Positions 9,576 through 17,741 of a DNA stretch of 25,558 nt are shown here, in pieces. The translations under genes were made by a program, and so were the position numbers. The stretch is from IMG/VR virus record IMGVR_UViG_3300025450_000112, positions 1 through 25,558 of that record; one strand, 5' to 3'. This DNA is from a virus. How positions within the stretch are numbered: the first letter of the stretch is position 1; every line of letters starts with the position of its first letter. Below the pieces are notes generated by a model, which was given only the letters and a program-made list of their open reading frames with translations, was not told the DNA's origin and did no database searches.

Positions 9576-10036
9576 TGAGTCTTATTTTACATCTAGGCGT
9601 AATTGATGTGGCAGAGCCGGGGGGTAAAACAACCGGGCAGGTAGGCGTTAACCTAGAACAAAAATACGGGCTATTTTCAGAATTTTACAGTAATAACGAA
9701 GATAAAATAGTCGTTTTTCTTGAGGACAGCGTTGCAAATTCCATAGCGGATATTGTAGCGGGAAGCCCCATTAAAAAAGACATTTTTGGGGATGCTACGG
9801 GGCAGATAGATAAGCGTTTCAAGGAATTTATCAGCTTGCAGGAAGTTGAAACATTAGGAATACCCGGTGTGCCTACTAAAGCCGCTTTGGAAGGTAAAAC
9901 GCTACGGCTGAAAGGTGGGAAGCGTATTATCAAAGTTAAAAAAGGGCAGAGCTACGAGGTTGTTAAAGGGGCTAGGCGACCTAGCTTTATTTATTCCGGG
10001 GTGTTTGAAGCATCACTTAAAAGCTGGATTGATTAA
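9575..10036 (+). CDS. Putative head-tail connector/tail completion protein
   Basis: A 153-residue basic protein starting inside the TAATG overlap with the previous gene and overlapping the next start by one base in the same way. The C-terminal region is Lys/Arg/Gly-rich (GKTLRLKGGKRIIKVKKGQ) and ends with RRPSFIYSGVFEASLKSWID, a shape typical of gp10-like neck or tail-completion proteins. The N-terminal part (ILHLGVIDVAEPGG...) is short and mixed. Function is assigned from position and general resemblance only. Confidence 0.55.
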   Translation: MSLILHLGVIDVAEPGGKTTGQVGVNLEQKYGLFSEFYSNNEDKIVVFLEDSVANSIADIVAGSPIKKDIFGDATGQIDKRFKEFISLQEVETLGIPGVPTKAALEGKTLRLKGGKRIIKVKKGQSYEVVKGARRPSFIYSGVFEASLKSWID

Positions 10037-11049
10037 TGGCCACAGTAACCGAGAGTTCGGGTGCAAAACCTCAACTAGCCTCTGGGCTGGCAGAAGGTAC
10101 AAATACGCTTTCAGGCAATCAGGAAGTAATTTTTACGCTGTATGCCAAGCTTATCTTACCTCTTGATGGATATGTATTCTGGGTAAATGCTTCTCTTTTG
10201 TCTAATTCGGCTCTTTATAATGCTTCTCAATATGGCAGGCTCGAATACGACGTTTATCCACTTGGCGTTCCTGCTAGACAAGTCACCGTTCAGGGCTCGT
10301 TTCATTTAACGACGGAACTGCTCCAACTGGAAGATAGAACCCCCGCGCATAATCACATAATTTTTACCGCTCTAACTGAAATTCAAGACTTCAATTTAAT
10401 AGCGCCGCAGTTCATGTATATCGCAACCTATGAAGAAACACGTTTCGCTTTTCTTCGCAGGGATAATTTTTATAAGCAAGCCGATCTGTACCACTATCGC
10501 GGTGACGCACTATATTCAGTAATGGATACTCAAGTTATTGATTCCATGACAAATTTTGATACCACTAGCGTTATAGTTTCCAATAGCTTACCGATCTGGC
10601 TCACTTTGAGCGCTTTTTTTCCGTTGTACCCTTCTTTTTTGGTGGGGCAGAATTTGCCCCCGCCTTATGCGGCGGTTCATATAGAGCCTGCCAGCACAAT
10701 AGCTTTGGGGCAGTTTCCTATAGTCAACAACATAATCCCTAGTTCTGGCTCTCCGACACAATCAGGCTCCAATCAACTGGTGAGCGATACGGTCAAAATA
10801 ACCATCTACGGAACGCGCAATAATGAAGCTATAAATTTTGCCAATTATGTGTTTCAATACAGCTTAAATACTGACAATATAGGCATAATGAATATGCCGG
10901 TTATTCAGGATGAAAAATTAAATCAGGCTGAATTGGGCATTATTGCTATGAAGAAATCTATTACGTTCAAGGTCAGCTATTATCAGAACACGGTTAGCGA
11001 TGTGGCAAAGAAATATATTACCTCGGCATTTATGAGTAGCACTCCGTAA
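10036..11049 (+). CDS. Unassigned structural protein upstream of the sheath gene
   Basis: A 337-residue beta-rich protein translated from a TAATG overlap. It contains segments such as ETRFAFLRRDNFYKQADLYH, SNSLPIWLTLSAFFPLYPSF and NFANYVFQYSLNTDNIGIMN that I recognise as belonging to a conserved but unnamed protein found at this position, two genes before the sheath, in related myoviruses. The C-terminal end has a conserved Asp-Glu-Lys patch and an Ala/Leu helix. Likely a virion or neck-tail-terminator protein; no catalytic residues can be identified. Confidence 0.6.
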   Translation: MATVTESSGAKPQLASGLAEGTNTLSGNQEVIFTLYAKLILPLDGYVFWVNASLLSNSALYNASQYGRLEYDVYPLGVPARQVTVQGSFHLTTELLQLEDRTPAHNHIIFTALTEIQDFNLIAPQFMYIATYEETRFAFLRRDNFYKQADLYHYRGDALYSVMDTQVIDSMTNFDTTSVIVSNSLPIWLTLSAFFPLYPSFLVGQNLPPPYAAVHIEPASTIALGQFPIVNNIIPSSGSPTQSGSNQLVSDTVKITIYGTRNNEAINFANYVFQYSLNTDNIGIMNMPVIQDEKLNQAELGIIAMKKSITFKVSYYQNTVSDVAKKYITSAFMSSTP

Positions 11050-11052
11050 CTT

Positions 11053-11064
11053 AACATTAATGTT
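11053..11064. repeat. 12-bp perfect palindrome in an intergenic gap
   Basis: AACATTAATGTT is exactly self-complementary and sits in the 35-base gap between two structural genes, just before a run of eight A and the AAAAGGAA ribosome site of the next gene. Symmetry is certain; function, perhaps a binding site or chance in AT-rich DNA, is not. Confidence 0.35.
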
Positions 11065-11084
11065 CAAAAAAAAGGAATACCAAA

Positions 11085-11399
11085 ATGGCTATCAATTCAA
11101 ACCCAGCAATTATTAACGGTGCAATTATTAGCGGGCAAGGCATCAACACCGTATTGAATATTTCAGCACCTACGGTAGTAAAAGCTATGAAAGGCCGCAT
11201 TACTAAAGTCAACGTGACTACGGCGGGCTCTACTACCGGATCAGTTTATGACCACCCTACTACTGCTGGCGTGGCTGCGGCTAACTTAGTTGGCGTTATC
11301 CCCGATGTAGTAGGCAATTATCTTTTTGATTTTCCTTGCGGCACGGGTATCGTAATTGTACCCGGCACAGGCATGGTTGTTTCTGTAAGTTATAATTAA
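11085..11399 (+). CDS. Small unassigned structural protein
   Basis: A 104-residue beta-rich, Gly/Thr/Val-rich protein with low charge, ending in hydrophobic strands (IVIVPGTGMVVSVSYN). The ATG has an AAAAGGAA site 7 bases ahead. It contains no transmembrane helix or known motif. Lying immediately before the sheath gene, with its own strong ribosome site, it may be a decoration-type or tail-associated protein. Composition resembles the small gene at 23897-24163, but I see no clear homology. Confidence 0.55.
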   Translation: MAINSNPAIINGAIISGQGINTVLNISAPTVVKAMKGRITKVNVTTAGSTTGSVYDHPTTAGVAAANLVGVIPDVVGNYLFDFPCGTGIVIVPGTGMVVSVSYN

Positions 11400-11412
11400 T
11401 TAGGGGACTATT

Positions 11413-12732
11413 ATGTCAAACAACATTGTTAATGTATTAGTCTCCCAACAGGTTGCAAGCGCGCCCACCACTCTGCAAAAAACTGGCGCGTTTGTATCTC
11501 AAGGGGCGACCACGCTTACAGCAGGGGGTACCGCCCTCTTAACTCAAATGAGCGATTTGACCAGCATTCTTGCTGGCGCTATCTCTACAACTTCATTGGT
11601 GTGGAATACCGGAGTAGTTACGGTAACTTTAGCGGGGCCACATGGCATTCCTATCACTGACACCATTCTGGGGATTATAACTGGCGTAACCCCAGCGGGA
11701 TATAACGGCACTTTCAATATCACTTCTACGGGTGCTAACACATTTACGTTTCCGTTAACTTCCAGCCCCGGCATCGCCACCGTTCAAGGCGTTTATACTA
11801 ATGAAGCCGTGCAAGATTTGGTTGCTATGGCAACCACTTATTTTGCACAAGGCAATACTAATGCTGTGTATGTTCTGGAACTAGGTCTTGGCACAACGGG
11901 GCAAGGGGTTACGGCTTTGGCGGCCTATATTGCGGCCCCGACTATTCAGTTCTATTCGTACTTGCTATCCACTGAAATGTCGGCAGATACCACAATGCCT
12001 GCTTTAGTAACAGCCCATTCTTCGCCTATTTCGCAGGTGTATTTCTTCCTGACTACCTCGGATATAACTACCCCTTCTAACCCCGATTCATACGGCCCGT
12101 ATGAGACCATGAAAGGTGCGATAGTTACTTATGAAGCAGTAGGCGCTCCTGTAACCCAATGGTCAGCAGCAGCGATCATGTACCAAACTTTGAGCTACGC
12201 GCCTGCCGCTAATAATCTGGCCTCCCCGCTGGAATATACCTTCGTGTATGGCATCGTACCGCCTGCACTAACCAGTGCTCAACAAACTACGCTGGCAGCA
12301 GCAGGCGTGAACTGGATAGGTACAGGAGCACAAGGGCAGATCAGCAACACGCTGATTCAAACTGGCGAAACAATGGATTTGAAGCCCTTTAACTATTGGT
12401 ATTCTACGGATTGGGTTGCCATCAATGTAGCCATTGCTTTATCCGCAGCAATAATTAATGGCAGCAATACTCCGCAAAATCCTTTGTACTACAATCAAGC
12501 GGGGATTAACGCCCTGCAAAAAGTAGCGCAAGCCTTGGTTAACAGCGGCATATCCTTTGGGCTTATTCTATCTCCGGCTACAGTAAACGCGATTTCTTTT
12601 GTACTCTATATCGCGCAACATCCAAGTGATTATGCAGCAGGAGCATACAATGGGTTGAGTGTTACTTTTGTGCCGCTGAGAGGCTTTACTGAAGTGACTA
12701 TCTACTTAACCGCTTCCAACATTCCAGTTTAA
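11413..12732 (+). CDS. Tail sheath protein (DUF3383-like)
   Basis: A 439-residue contractile-tail sheath subunit. The N-terminus (SNNIVNVLVSQQ) and the segments TTYFAQGNTNAVYVLELG and INVAIALSAAI match DUF3383-type sheath proteins, and the next gene encodes the tail tube, the standard order. A ~70-residue module at residues ~58-127 (nt 11584-11793) interrupts the region between TQMSDLTSILAG and EAVQDLVAMATT; it is related to modules in two baseplate genes of this window. The ribosome site is AGGGGACTATT. Sheath contraction drives the tube into the host; the module is probably on the outer surface. Confidence 0.9.
   Translation: MSNNIVNVLVSQQVASAPTTLQKTGAFVSQGATTLTAGGTALLTQMSDLTSILAGAISTTSLVWNTGVVTVTLAGPHGIPITDTILGIITGVTPAGYNGTFNITSTGANTFTFPLTSSPGIATVQGVYTNEAVQDLVAMATTYFAQGNTNAVYVLELGLGTTGQGVTALAAYIAAPTIQFYSYLLSTEMSADTTMPALVTAHSSPISQVYFFLTTSDITTPSNPDSYGPYETMKGAIVTYEAVGAPVTQWSAAAIMYQTLSYAPAANNLASPLEYTFVYGIVPPALTSAQQTTLAAAGVNWIGTGAQGQISNTLIQTGETMDLKPFNYWYSTDWVAINVAIALSAAIINGSNTPQNPLYYNQAGINALQKVAQALVNSGISFGLILSPATVNAISFVLYIAQHPSDYAAGAYNGLSVTFVPLRGFTEVTIYLTASNIPV
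11584..11793 (+). repeat. Beta-rich module copy 1, in the sheath protein
   Basis: Residues ~58-127 begin at LVWNTGVVTVT and run through GPHGIP, ITGVTPAGYNGTF, NITSTGANTFTFPL to ATVQG. The pattern is shared with modules at 20044-20277, 20323-20541 and 21297-21509. The DNA is diverged at synonymous positions, so the copies are not recent duplicates. Confidence 0.8.
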
Positions 12733-12744
12733 GGAGCATGAATA

Positions 12745-13188
12745 ATGGCTAATCCACAAGTCGTACAGGGCACACTAAATAGACTGCTTGCAAGTGTAGT
12801 CTATTCAGATTTTGCTGCTCTAAATATAACCTCTCCTTATCTGGCTAAAGAAGCGATTAGCTTGGGCTTTGAAGGGGACACCTCGCTGTTGCTGGGAACC
12901 TTGACCGGAGCTATAACCAGTCCTGCGCCGTATATTTTTGCAAATGTGACAATGCACTTGCTTCGCACTCAGGCATTGGGCGACGCATATAAGGCGCAAA
13001 TCGAAACCAATACGACTCTGGGCTCTGTAACAATCTACCCGGATACTACAGCTTTAGCTCCGTTCCAGTTGAATACTTGCGTACTTTCAAGTATTCAGGA
13101 AGTAGCTTTTGATGGTACGCAAGCGGGCTTAATTGTTCGTCTGCGCGGTGTCTACTCTATCAACTCAACCATGTTCAATGCCGCATAA
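12745..13188 (+). CDS. Tail tube protein
   Basis: A 147-residue protein directly after the sheath gene, with AAGGAG 8 bases ahead of the ATG. It opens with a tube-protein-like N-terminus (QGTLNRLLASVVYSDF) followed by SPAPYIFANVTMHLLRTQ and ends with VRLRGVYSINSTMFNAA, all patterns of the inner tail tube of contractile phages. Size (about 150 residues) and position fit. It polymerises around the tape measure to form the DNA channel. Unlike the preceding gene it has no inserted module. Confidence 0.85.
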   Translation: MANPQVVQGTLNRLLASVVYSDFAALNITSPYLAKEAISLGFEGDTSLLLGTLTGAITSPAPYIFANVTMHLLRTQALGDAYKAQIETNTTLGSVTIYPDTTALAPFQLNTCVLSSIQEVAFDGTQAGLIVRLRGVYSINSTMFNAA

Positions 13189-13198
13189 AGGATAAAAA

Positions 13199-13783
13199 GT
13201 GAAAATTGACCGAAATCTGAATCTTGTGATGCAGGTTCAGACGGCTAAGAATGGAACGATCCATATACATTCAGTTTCAATTAGCCGATCTGTTTTTGAG
13301 CAGTTTTACTTGGAACTTGGAAAAGTATTTAGCCAATGCTTTGATAGCGTGAATCAGGCGCATTTGGTTCTGTCCGCGCCGCAGTTAGCTTATCCGGCGC
13401 TGAAGTCCATAGCTACCAAGGCGGGTAATTGGGAAGGCGCTGGCAGCGTTAAATTCGGCCTAATCAATGAAATAATCCGGCTAACCAATGTTCTTGTAAG
13501 CAGCGAAAAAGGCTGGGAATCAATACCTTTTGGTGTTGCGGTTAAACAAGGCATTTTAGACGAGGATGACGAGGCTGAAATCCTTAGCAGTCTTGTTTTT
13601 TTTATAGCAATCTCCAAGGTTGCTCCGAAGGATTTGAAAAATTCTTTCTTGGAGATGGCGGGGGCATTAAGAAATTGGGTACTTACATCCTTGGATGCTA
13701 CGGCATACATGAATGGTTTGCCGATATCGACCAAAAAAGAGCCTACTGGAAGGAAGGCAAAGGACTCGTCGGTGATCTCCTAG
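13199..13783 (+). CDS. Tail assembly chaperone, G-type (pre-frameshift product)
   Basis: A 194-residue mostly helical protein with a GTG start preceded by AAAGGA 6 bases away. It lies between the tube and tape measure genes, the usual place of the chaperone pair (lambda G/GT). The zero-frame product ends in a short basic tail (STKKEPTGRKAKDSSVIS). A slippery sequence at 13732-13739, close to its 3' end, allows extension in the -1 frame (separate entry). It probably coats the tape measure during tail assembly. Confidence 0.8.
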   Translation: MKIDRNLNLVMQVQTAKNGTIHIHSVSISRSVFEQFYLELGKVFSQCFDSVNQAHLVLSAPQLAYPALKSIATKAGNWEGAGSVKFGLINEIIRLTNVLVSSEKGWESIPFGVAVKQGILDEDDEAEILSSLVFFIAISKVAPKDLKNSFLEMAGALRNWVLTSLDATAYMNGLPISTKKEPTGRKAKDSSVIS

Positions 13784-13905
13784 ATTCTCTCAGCAATGAA
13801 TGGTTTTCCGAATTCATAAAAGAGAATGGGGGAAAATGGGCGGATGCTGAAGAATATAGAAACCGGCACTTAATAAAGGCCCTTAATAACAGGTCGTTTT
13901 TTTAA
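13199..13905 (+). CDS. Tail assembly chaperone G-T fusion by programmed -1 frameshift
   Basis: Zero-frame reading from GTG at 13199 to the lysine codons at 13733-13738, then -1 to the frame ending with TAA at 13903-13905. The predicted fusion has about 235 residues: ~180 shared with G plus ~55 T residues that start RAYWKEGKGLVGD and continue with a Trp-Phe-Ser-Glu-Phe helix to the C-terminus (NNRSFF). The T portion has no credible start of its own, runs open through the overlap, and is directly followed by the tape measure. Occurrence of the shift is inferred from arrangement and the slippery run, not shown. Confidence 0.75.
13732..13739 (+). promoter_or_regulatory. Slippery sequence C AAA AAA G for -1 frameshift
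   Basis: Zero-frame codons are ACC AAA AAA GAG. A -1 slip of tRNA-Lys in AAA AAA leads into AGA GCC TAC of the T frame. A lysine-codon run is the commonest type of -1 site for tail chaperones. The position, 45 bases before the zero-frame stop, fits. Confidence 0.72.
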
Positions 13906-13922
13906 TTTGATAAAGGTAAATC

Positions 13923-15857
13923 ATGGCCGTCAAATCAGTTATAGAAATAGACCTGTTAGACGAGAAATTTCAGGCGTTCAATACCCAGATGCTCGCTCTG
14001 CAAGCTATCCTTGCAGCCATGCCGGAGCAATGGAAGAAAGTAGCAAAAGAAATAAGCGAAGCTGAAAAAGCCGAAGCCAAGGTGCTCTCTGAAGAAGAAA
14101 AAGCACATCGCGCAAAAACCCGCCAAGAAAAAGACTTTCACAAATTGCTTGATGATAGACGCACCGCGCTTATTAATGTGGCGCGCGTCACGGGGCGTAT
14201 CGCCAAAGATATGGCGGATACCGCAGTATCGGTTGCCAAATGGCTCACACTTGGCGCAATCGGCAGCGGTTTCGGGTTAGGGGCTCTAGCTTCTGCTGTA
14301 AGTTCTGATCGCCGCACCGCGCAAGGACTAGGAATTACTCAAGGGCAACTTCGTTCAGCACAAATTTATGGCGAACGATATTTTGATGCTAATGCTTTGC
14401 TTGGTAATTTAGCCGATATTCAAAGCGATATTAGAAAACAACCTATGCTTTCGCGCATTGGTGTCGCCGATAGCAAAGGTAAAAACGCGGCTGAACTTCT
14501 CCCTGAAGTTGTTACTCATTTAAGAGAAATATATCAAAAGTATCACGGGCAACGCGCCATCATCGAAGCTACAGGCGCAACACAGATTATGCCTTTTGAA
14601 GATATGCGAAGGGTTGGTAATCTGTCAGATAAGGAATTTAAAGGCTTTCTTGAAAACCTTAAAAAAGGTAATGAGGCATTCAAAACCCCAGACGCGCTCG
14701 ACGAGGCATGGCAGACATTTAAACAAAACTTACAGACTGCTGGCAAAGGAATAGAACTCACCCTTATAAAAGGGTTAAATGCTTTGACAGGGCCGTTAGG
14801 TGAATTAGCTACAGCGATTAGCGAAGCTATAGGGTCTTTTATTGAAAATCCGCACTTGAAGGAATGGATACATGACTTTGGTGAAGGTATTAAAACTTTT
14901 GCCGCGTATTTAAAAAGCGATGAATTTAATAAGGACATTAGCACTTTCGTTGATGGCATAGGAAAATTAGCCAAAGCGGTTACGGATGTGCTGCGCTGGT
15001 TTGGGGTTTTGCCAGCATTAACCCAAGACAACTTAGCACCACCTGACGCTAACAAACCTAAACCCGGTTTAACGCCCCCTAATAAGGAAAACGTCGATAA
15101 ATTTTTGACGCGGCCTATCACAGAAAAAGAAAAGGCGAGCGTTGGCTCATCTTATCATTGGTACACACCTACTCAAGCAGAGGGAAAGGCAGGCATAGCA
15201 GAGCGCGACAGAAGTGTATTAAAATATCTGGAAGGGCAGGGCTATAAGACTATACCAGCGCTATCTATTTTAGCGTCTTTAAAGGCCGAAAGCGGAGTAG
15301 CACTAGACCCTTTTGCTGTAGGAGATAAGAACGCTAAAGGCGGCCCCTCTCTGGGGATAGCACAATGGCGTCCTGTTGGGCAACAAGAGTTCAAAAAAAT
15401 GTATGGGCATAGTATGGTAGGTAGTCTTTTAGACCGCAATGAACCCAACATAGACCCAAATCAGCTATTGATGGAGCAAATAGAATTTTTAGTCTATCAG
15501 CTTAAAAACGAGAATAAATCGGCTGATCTAAAAATATCTTCAGCTAAAAATATAGCCAGCGGCATAAAAGGAATGCTAATGTTTGAACAGCCAAAGGGGT
15601 GGAACGCACCAGATGAAATCAATTTTAAGCTGAGAGAACGCGAAGCTTTTGGGTCTGAACTTCTAAATCGTTATAATTTAGACTCTAATCTGCTATCACG
15701 CGATCCTAAAGATAATCCCGCCGCGGGGAAAACATCCTTCATGCAAACGCCGAATGTTAATGTAAGCACTACATTGGACTTTAAAGTGAATGTAGCCACG
15801 GGCGCTGATATTATCACGCAGATCAAGGCTATGAATCCAGTAGTAGGGTACGCATAG
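13923..15857 (+). CDS. Tape measure protein with C-terminal phage lysozyme domain
   Basis: A 644-residue protein after the chaperone pair, with AAAGGT ahead of the ATG. Residues ~1-100 are charged coiled coil; WLTLGAIGSGFGLGALASAV (107-126) is a hydrophobic Gly-rich segment that could cross a membrane. A helical rod follows to about 360, then a Pro-rich linker (PNKPKPGLTPPN region). Residues ~445-560 look like a phage tail lysozyme: LASLKAESG with candidate catalytic Glu456, LGIAQWRPVG, and a MEQIEFLVYQL helix. The protein fixes tail length; at 1.5 angstrom per residue the rod part suggests a short tail, below ~100 nm. The lysozyme would cut peptidoglycan locally during DNA entry. Confidence 0.88.
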   Translation: MAVKSVIEIDLLDEKFQAFNTQMLALQAILAAMPEQWKKVAKEISEAEKAEAKVLSEEEKAHRAKTRQEKDFHKLLDDRRTALINVARVTGRIAKDMADTAVSVAKWLTLGAIGSGFGLGALASAVSSDRRTAQGLGITQGQLRSAQIYGERYFDANALLGNLADIQSDIRKQPMLSRIGVADSKGKNAAELLPEVVTHLREIYQKYHGQRAIIEATGATQIMPFEDMRRVGNLSDKEFKGFLENLKKGNEAFKTPDALDEAWQTFKQNLQTAGKGIELTLIKGLNALTGPLGELATAISEAIGSFIENPHLKEWIHDFGEGIKTFAAYLKSDEFNKDISTFVDGIGKLAKAVTDVLRWFGVLPALTQDNLAPPDANKPKPGLTPPNKENVDKFLTRPITEKEKASVGSSYHWYTPTQAEGKAGIAERDRSVLKYLEGQGYKTIPALSILASLKAESGVALDPFAVGDKNAKGGPSLGIAQWRPVGQQEFKKMYGHSMVGSLLDRNEPNIDPNQLLMEQIEFLVYQLKNENKSADLKISSAKNIASGIKGMLMFEQPKGWNAPDEINFKLREREAFGSELLNRYNLDSNLLSRDPKDNPAAGKTSFMQTPNVNVSTTLDFKVNVATGADIITQIKAMNPVVGYA

Positions 15858-16465
15858 TGAGTTCATTAGGGCTATCAACTTTCCGGTTGGCGTATGAAAT
15901 ATCGCCTATTATTTTACAAGGCGGATTAGCACAACAAATCCCCGGCAATTTGCTACCCATTACGGTGCTAACGGAAATGTTTGATATACCGGGCATAGAA
16001 AGCGGCGCGTTCTTTGCCCATTATAAGCCGCTGCCCGGCAGCACTTTAGCGGATTTTGAAATAGCCAAATATCCTTTTGCCAGCCTTCAGGTAGCAGCTA
16101 ACGCTGTTATTCAGCAGCCTTTAAAAGTTAGTATGCTCATGGTATGCCCCGCGCAAACTGAAGGTGGTTATATACTAAAACGGTCTATTCTGACCGCTTT
16201 GCAAACAGAAATAAACACCCACGTTACAACAGGGGGCTCATTTACTGTGATTACCCCGGCATACACTTACACAAACTGTTTGTTGACTAGCCTCCGCGAT
16301 GTAAGCAGCCCTAGCGATAAGCAAGTACAGCTTATGTACCAATGGGATTTTGAGCAGCCATTGATTTCTCAAAGCCAAGCCGCGTCCGTTCTGGGCGGAG
16401 TAATGAATAGCATTACTAATGGGCTTCCCACTTTTACTACTTTAGGCGCGAGTTGGAGCGGTTAA
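15857..16465 (+). CDS. Unassigned tail/baseplate protein after the tape measure
   Basis: A 202-residue protein with a GTG start overlapping the previous TAG by one base (TAGTG) and TAGGG upstream. It begins with SSLGLSTFRLAYEISPIILQ and has a Pro-rich beta segment (FFAHYKPLPGS), then NTHVTTGGSFTVITP. This position, next to the baseplate plug and hub, is typical of a small baseplate-hub or tail-tip protein in myoviruses with DUF3383-type sheaths. The function is position-based; no motif is diagnostic. Translationally coupled to both neighbours. Confidence 0.55.
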   Translation: MSSLGLSTFRLAYEISPIILQGGLAQQIPGNLLPITVLTEMFDIPGIESGAFFAHYKPLPGSTLADFEIAKYPFASLQVAANAVIQQPLKVSMLMVCPAQTEGGYILKRSILTALQTEINTHVTTGGSFTVITPAYTYTNCLLTSLRDVSSPSDKQVQLMYQWDFEQPLISQSQAASVLGGVMNSITNGLPTFTTLGASWSG

Positions 16466-16734
16466 TGGCAACTATTTCTTTCAATCCTTCCGCCAATGCG
16501 AATTTTCAATTTAGCCCTGTGCTAGACGGACTAACTTATACTGCCATTTGTACTTGGAATATTTATCGCGGTGGCTATTACATCAACATATATAATTCTT
16601 CCCGAGCCTTGGTTATGAGCCGCCCAATCATTGCTTCGCCGGATGACTATAATATTAATTTGGTGTTTGGGTATTTCCGAACTTCTACACTTGTTTACAG
16701 AGCCAGCAGTACGGCGTTTGAGATCAATCCATAG
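16465..16734 (+). CDS. Baseplate plug-like protein (Pam3 gp18 type)
   Basis: An 89-residue protein. The start is the ATG at 16465 in TAATG, with GGAG 6 bases ahead, rather than an upstream ATG at 16453 inside the previous gene. The beta-rich sequence ISFNPSANANFQFSPVLDGL, then RGGYYINIYNSSRALVMSR and a hydrophobic C-terminal strand matches small baseplate plug proteins (Pam3 gp18/DUF6983 type) that close the tail tube at the baseplate. It sits between a baseplate-area protein and the hub, as expected. The stop overlaps the next GTG start (TAGTG). Confidence 0.65.
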   Translation: MATISFNPSANANFQFSPVLDGLTYTAICTWNIYRGGYYINIYNSSRALVMSRPIIASPDDYNINLVFGYFRTSTLVYRASSTAFEINP

Positions 16735-17738
16735 TGCGTTATTACAATATAACCATAACACCGCCGCCAGACTTAGAAGGTAATACGCCCTCCGCTTTGA
16801 TCTATAGCACTATGAATGGAGGCTTTGAAAATACTGGGGCTTTAAAAATAGACTTGGATATTTACCAATCCCCATTTCACCAACCTACGCAAAATGGCAC
16901 GGTAAAAATATACGGCGTGGATTTTTATGATCTATCACAGGCGACTAATTTAAACCCGGATTATACGCAGACTCCGCCGTTATTATCTTCCATACAAATA
17001 TCAGTGGGTATGTCCAACGGGCTTCCTTTCGCCGATGCGAGTCAACAAGGGCTTATTATTAATGGCTCTATTCTTCAAGCGTTTGGAAACTGGCAAGGTA
17101 ATCTCGTTACGCTAGATTTAATAGTTACATCAGCGGCATTTAACCCTAATATTGATGCTAACCTTTCATGGGATTGGCAACAAGGACAAACGATGGAGGA
17201 TGCTATAAGGATAGCGTTAAATGCTGCTTATCCAAATATCCCAATAGCTTCACCTTTAGGCTCTATTAGTCCTTACCTAGTTTACACAGAAAATCAGGCG
17301 GGGAAGTATAACGGGCTATTTCAGTTTAGCGATTATATAAACGAAACAAGTCTACAAGTACTTAACCAGCCTAACTATTATGGAGTGTTTATATCGCCTT
17401 CGCCTTTTGGATTTATTTTAGCCGATGGTACAATACCCCCAGACAAAACAACGACTATAAATTATACCGATATTATCGGAAACCTGACTTGGATTAATCT
17501 ATACACTATTCAAGCCAAGCTGGTAATGCGCTCCGATTTAAATGTAGGGGACAATATTACTTTTCCTTTAACTTCCCCTGTTGTTAATGTAGCTGCCAGC
17601 ACTTATTCACAGCTACGAAATAACATATCGTTTCAGGGTACATTTAACATTGTTCTAATTCGCCATGTTGGAAGTAGTAGACAATCCGACGGCAATAGCT
17701 GGGTTACGGTTGTTGACGCTGTATTTTTGCCACATTAA
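16734..17738 (+). CDS. Baseplate hub protein (gp27/gpD-like)
   Basis: A 334-residue protein with a GTG start coupled to the preceding stop by one base. Beta-rich opening (YYNITITPPPDLEG), then GTVKIYGVDFYDLSQATNL, which is typical of hub proteins: a recurring Gly-Asp-Phe-type loop and Tyr-rich strands, followed by TSAAFNPNIDANLSWDW. It lies directly before the spike gene. In the particle it forms the ring that connects tube and spike. Identification rests on gene order and general hub-like character. Confidence 0.75.
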   Translation: MRYYNITITPPPDLEGNTPSALIYSTMNGGFENTGALKIDLDIYQSPFHQPTQNGTVKIYGVDFYDLSQATNLNPDYTQTPPLLSSIQISVGMSNGLPFADASQQGLIINGSILQAFGNWQGNLVTLDLIVTSAAFNPNIDANLSWDWQQGQTMEDAIRIALNAAYPNIPIASPLGSISPYLVYTENQAGKYNGLFQFSDYINETSLQVLNQPNYYGVFISPSPFGFILADGTIPPDKTTTINYTDIIGNLTWINLYTIQAKLVMRSDLNVGDNITFPLTSPVVNVAASTYSQLRNNISFQGTFNIVLIRHVGSSRQSDGNSWVTVVDAVFLPH

Positions 17739-17741
17739 ATT

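Noticed and set aside
13675-13905. Separate 76-residue gene after the G chaperone
   Set aside because: The ATG lies within the G gene without a ribosome site; the frame is better explained as the T extension reached by -1 frameshift.
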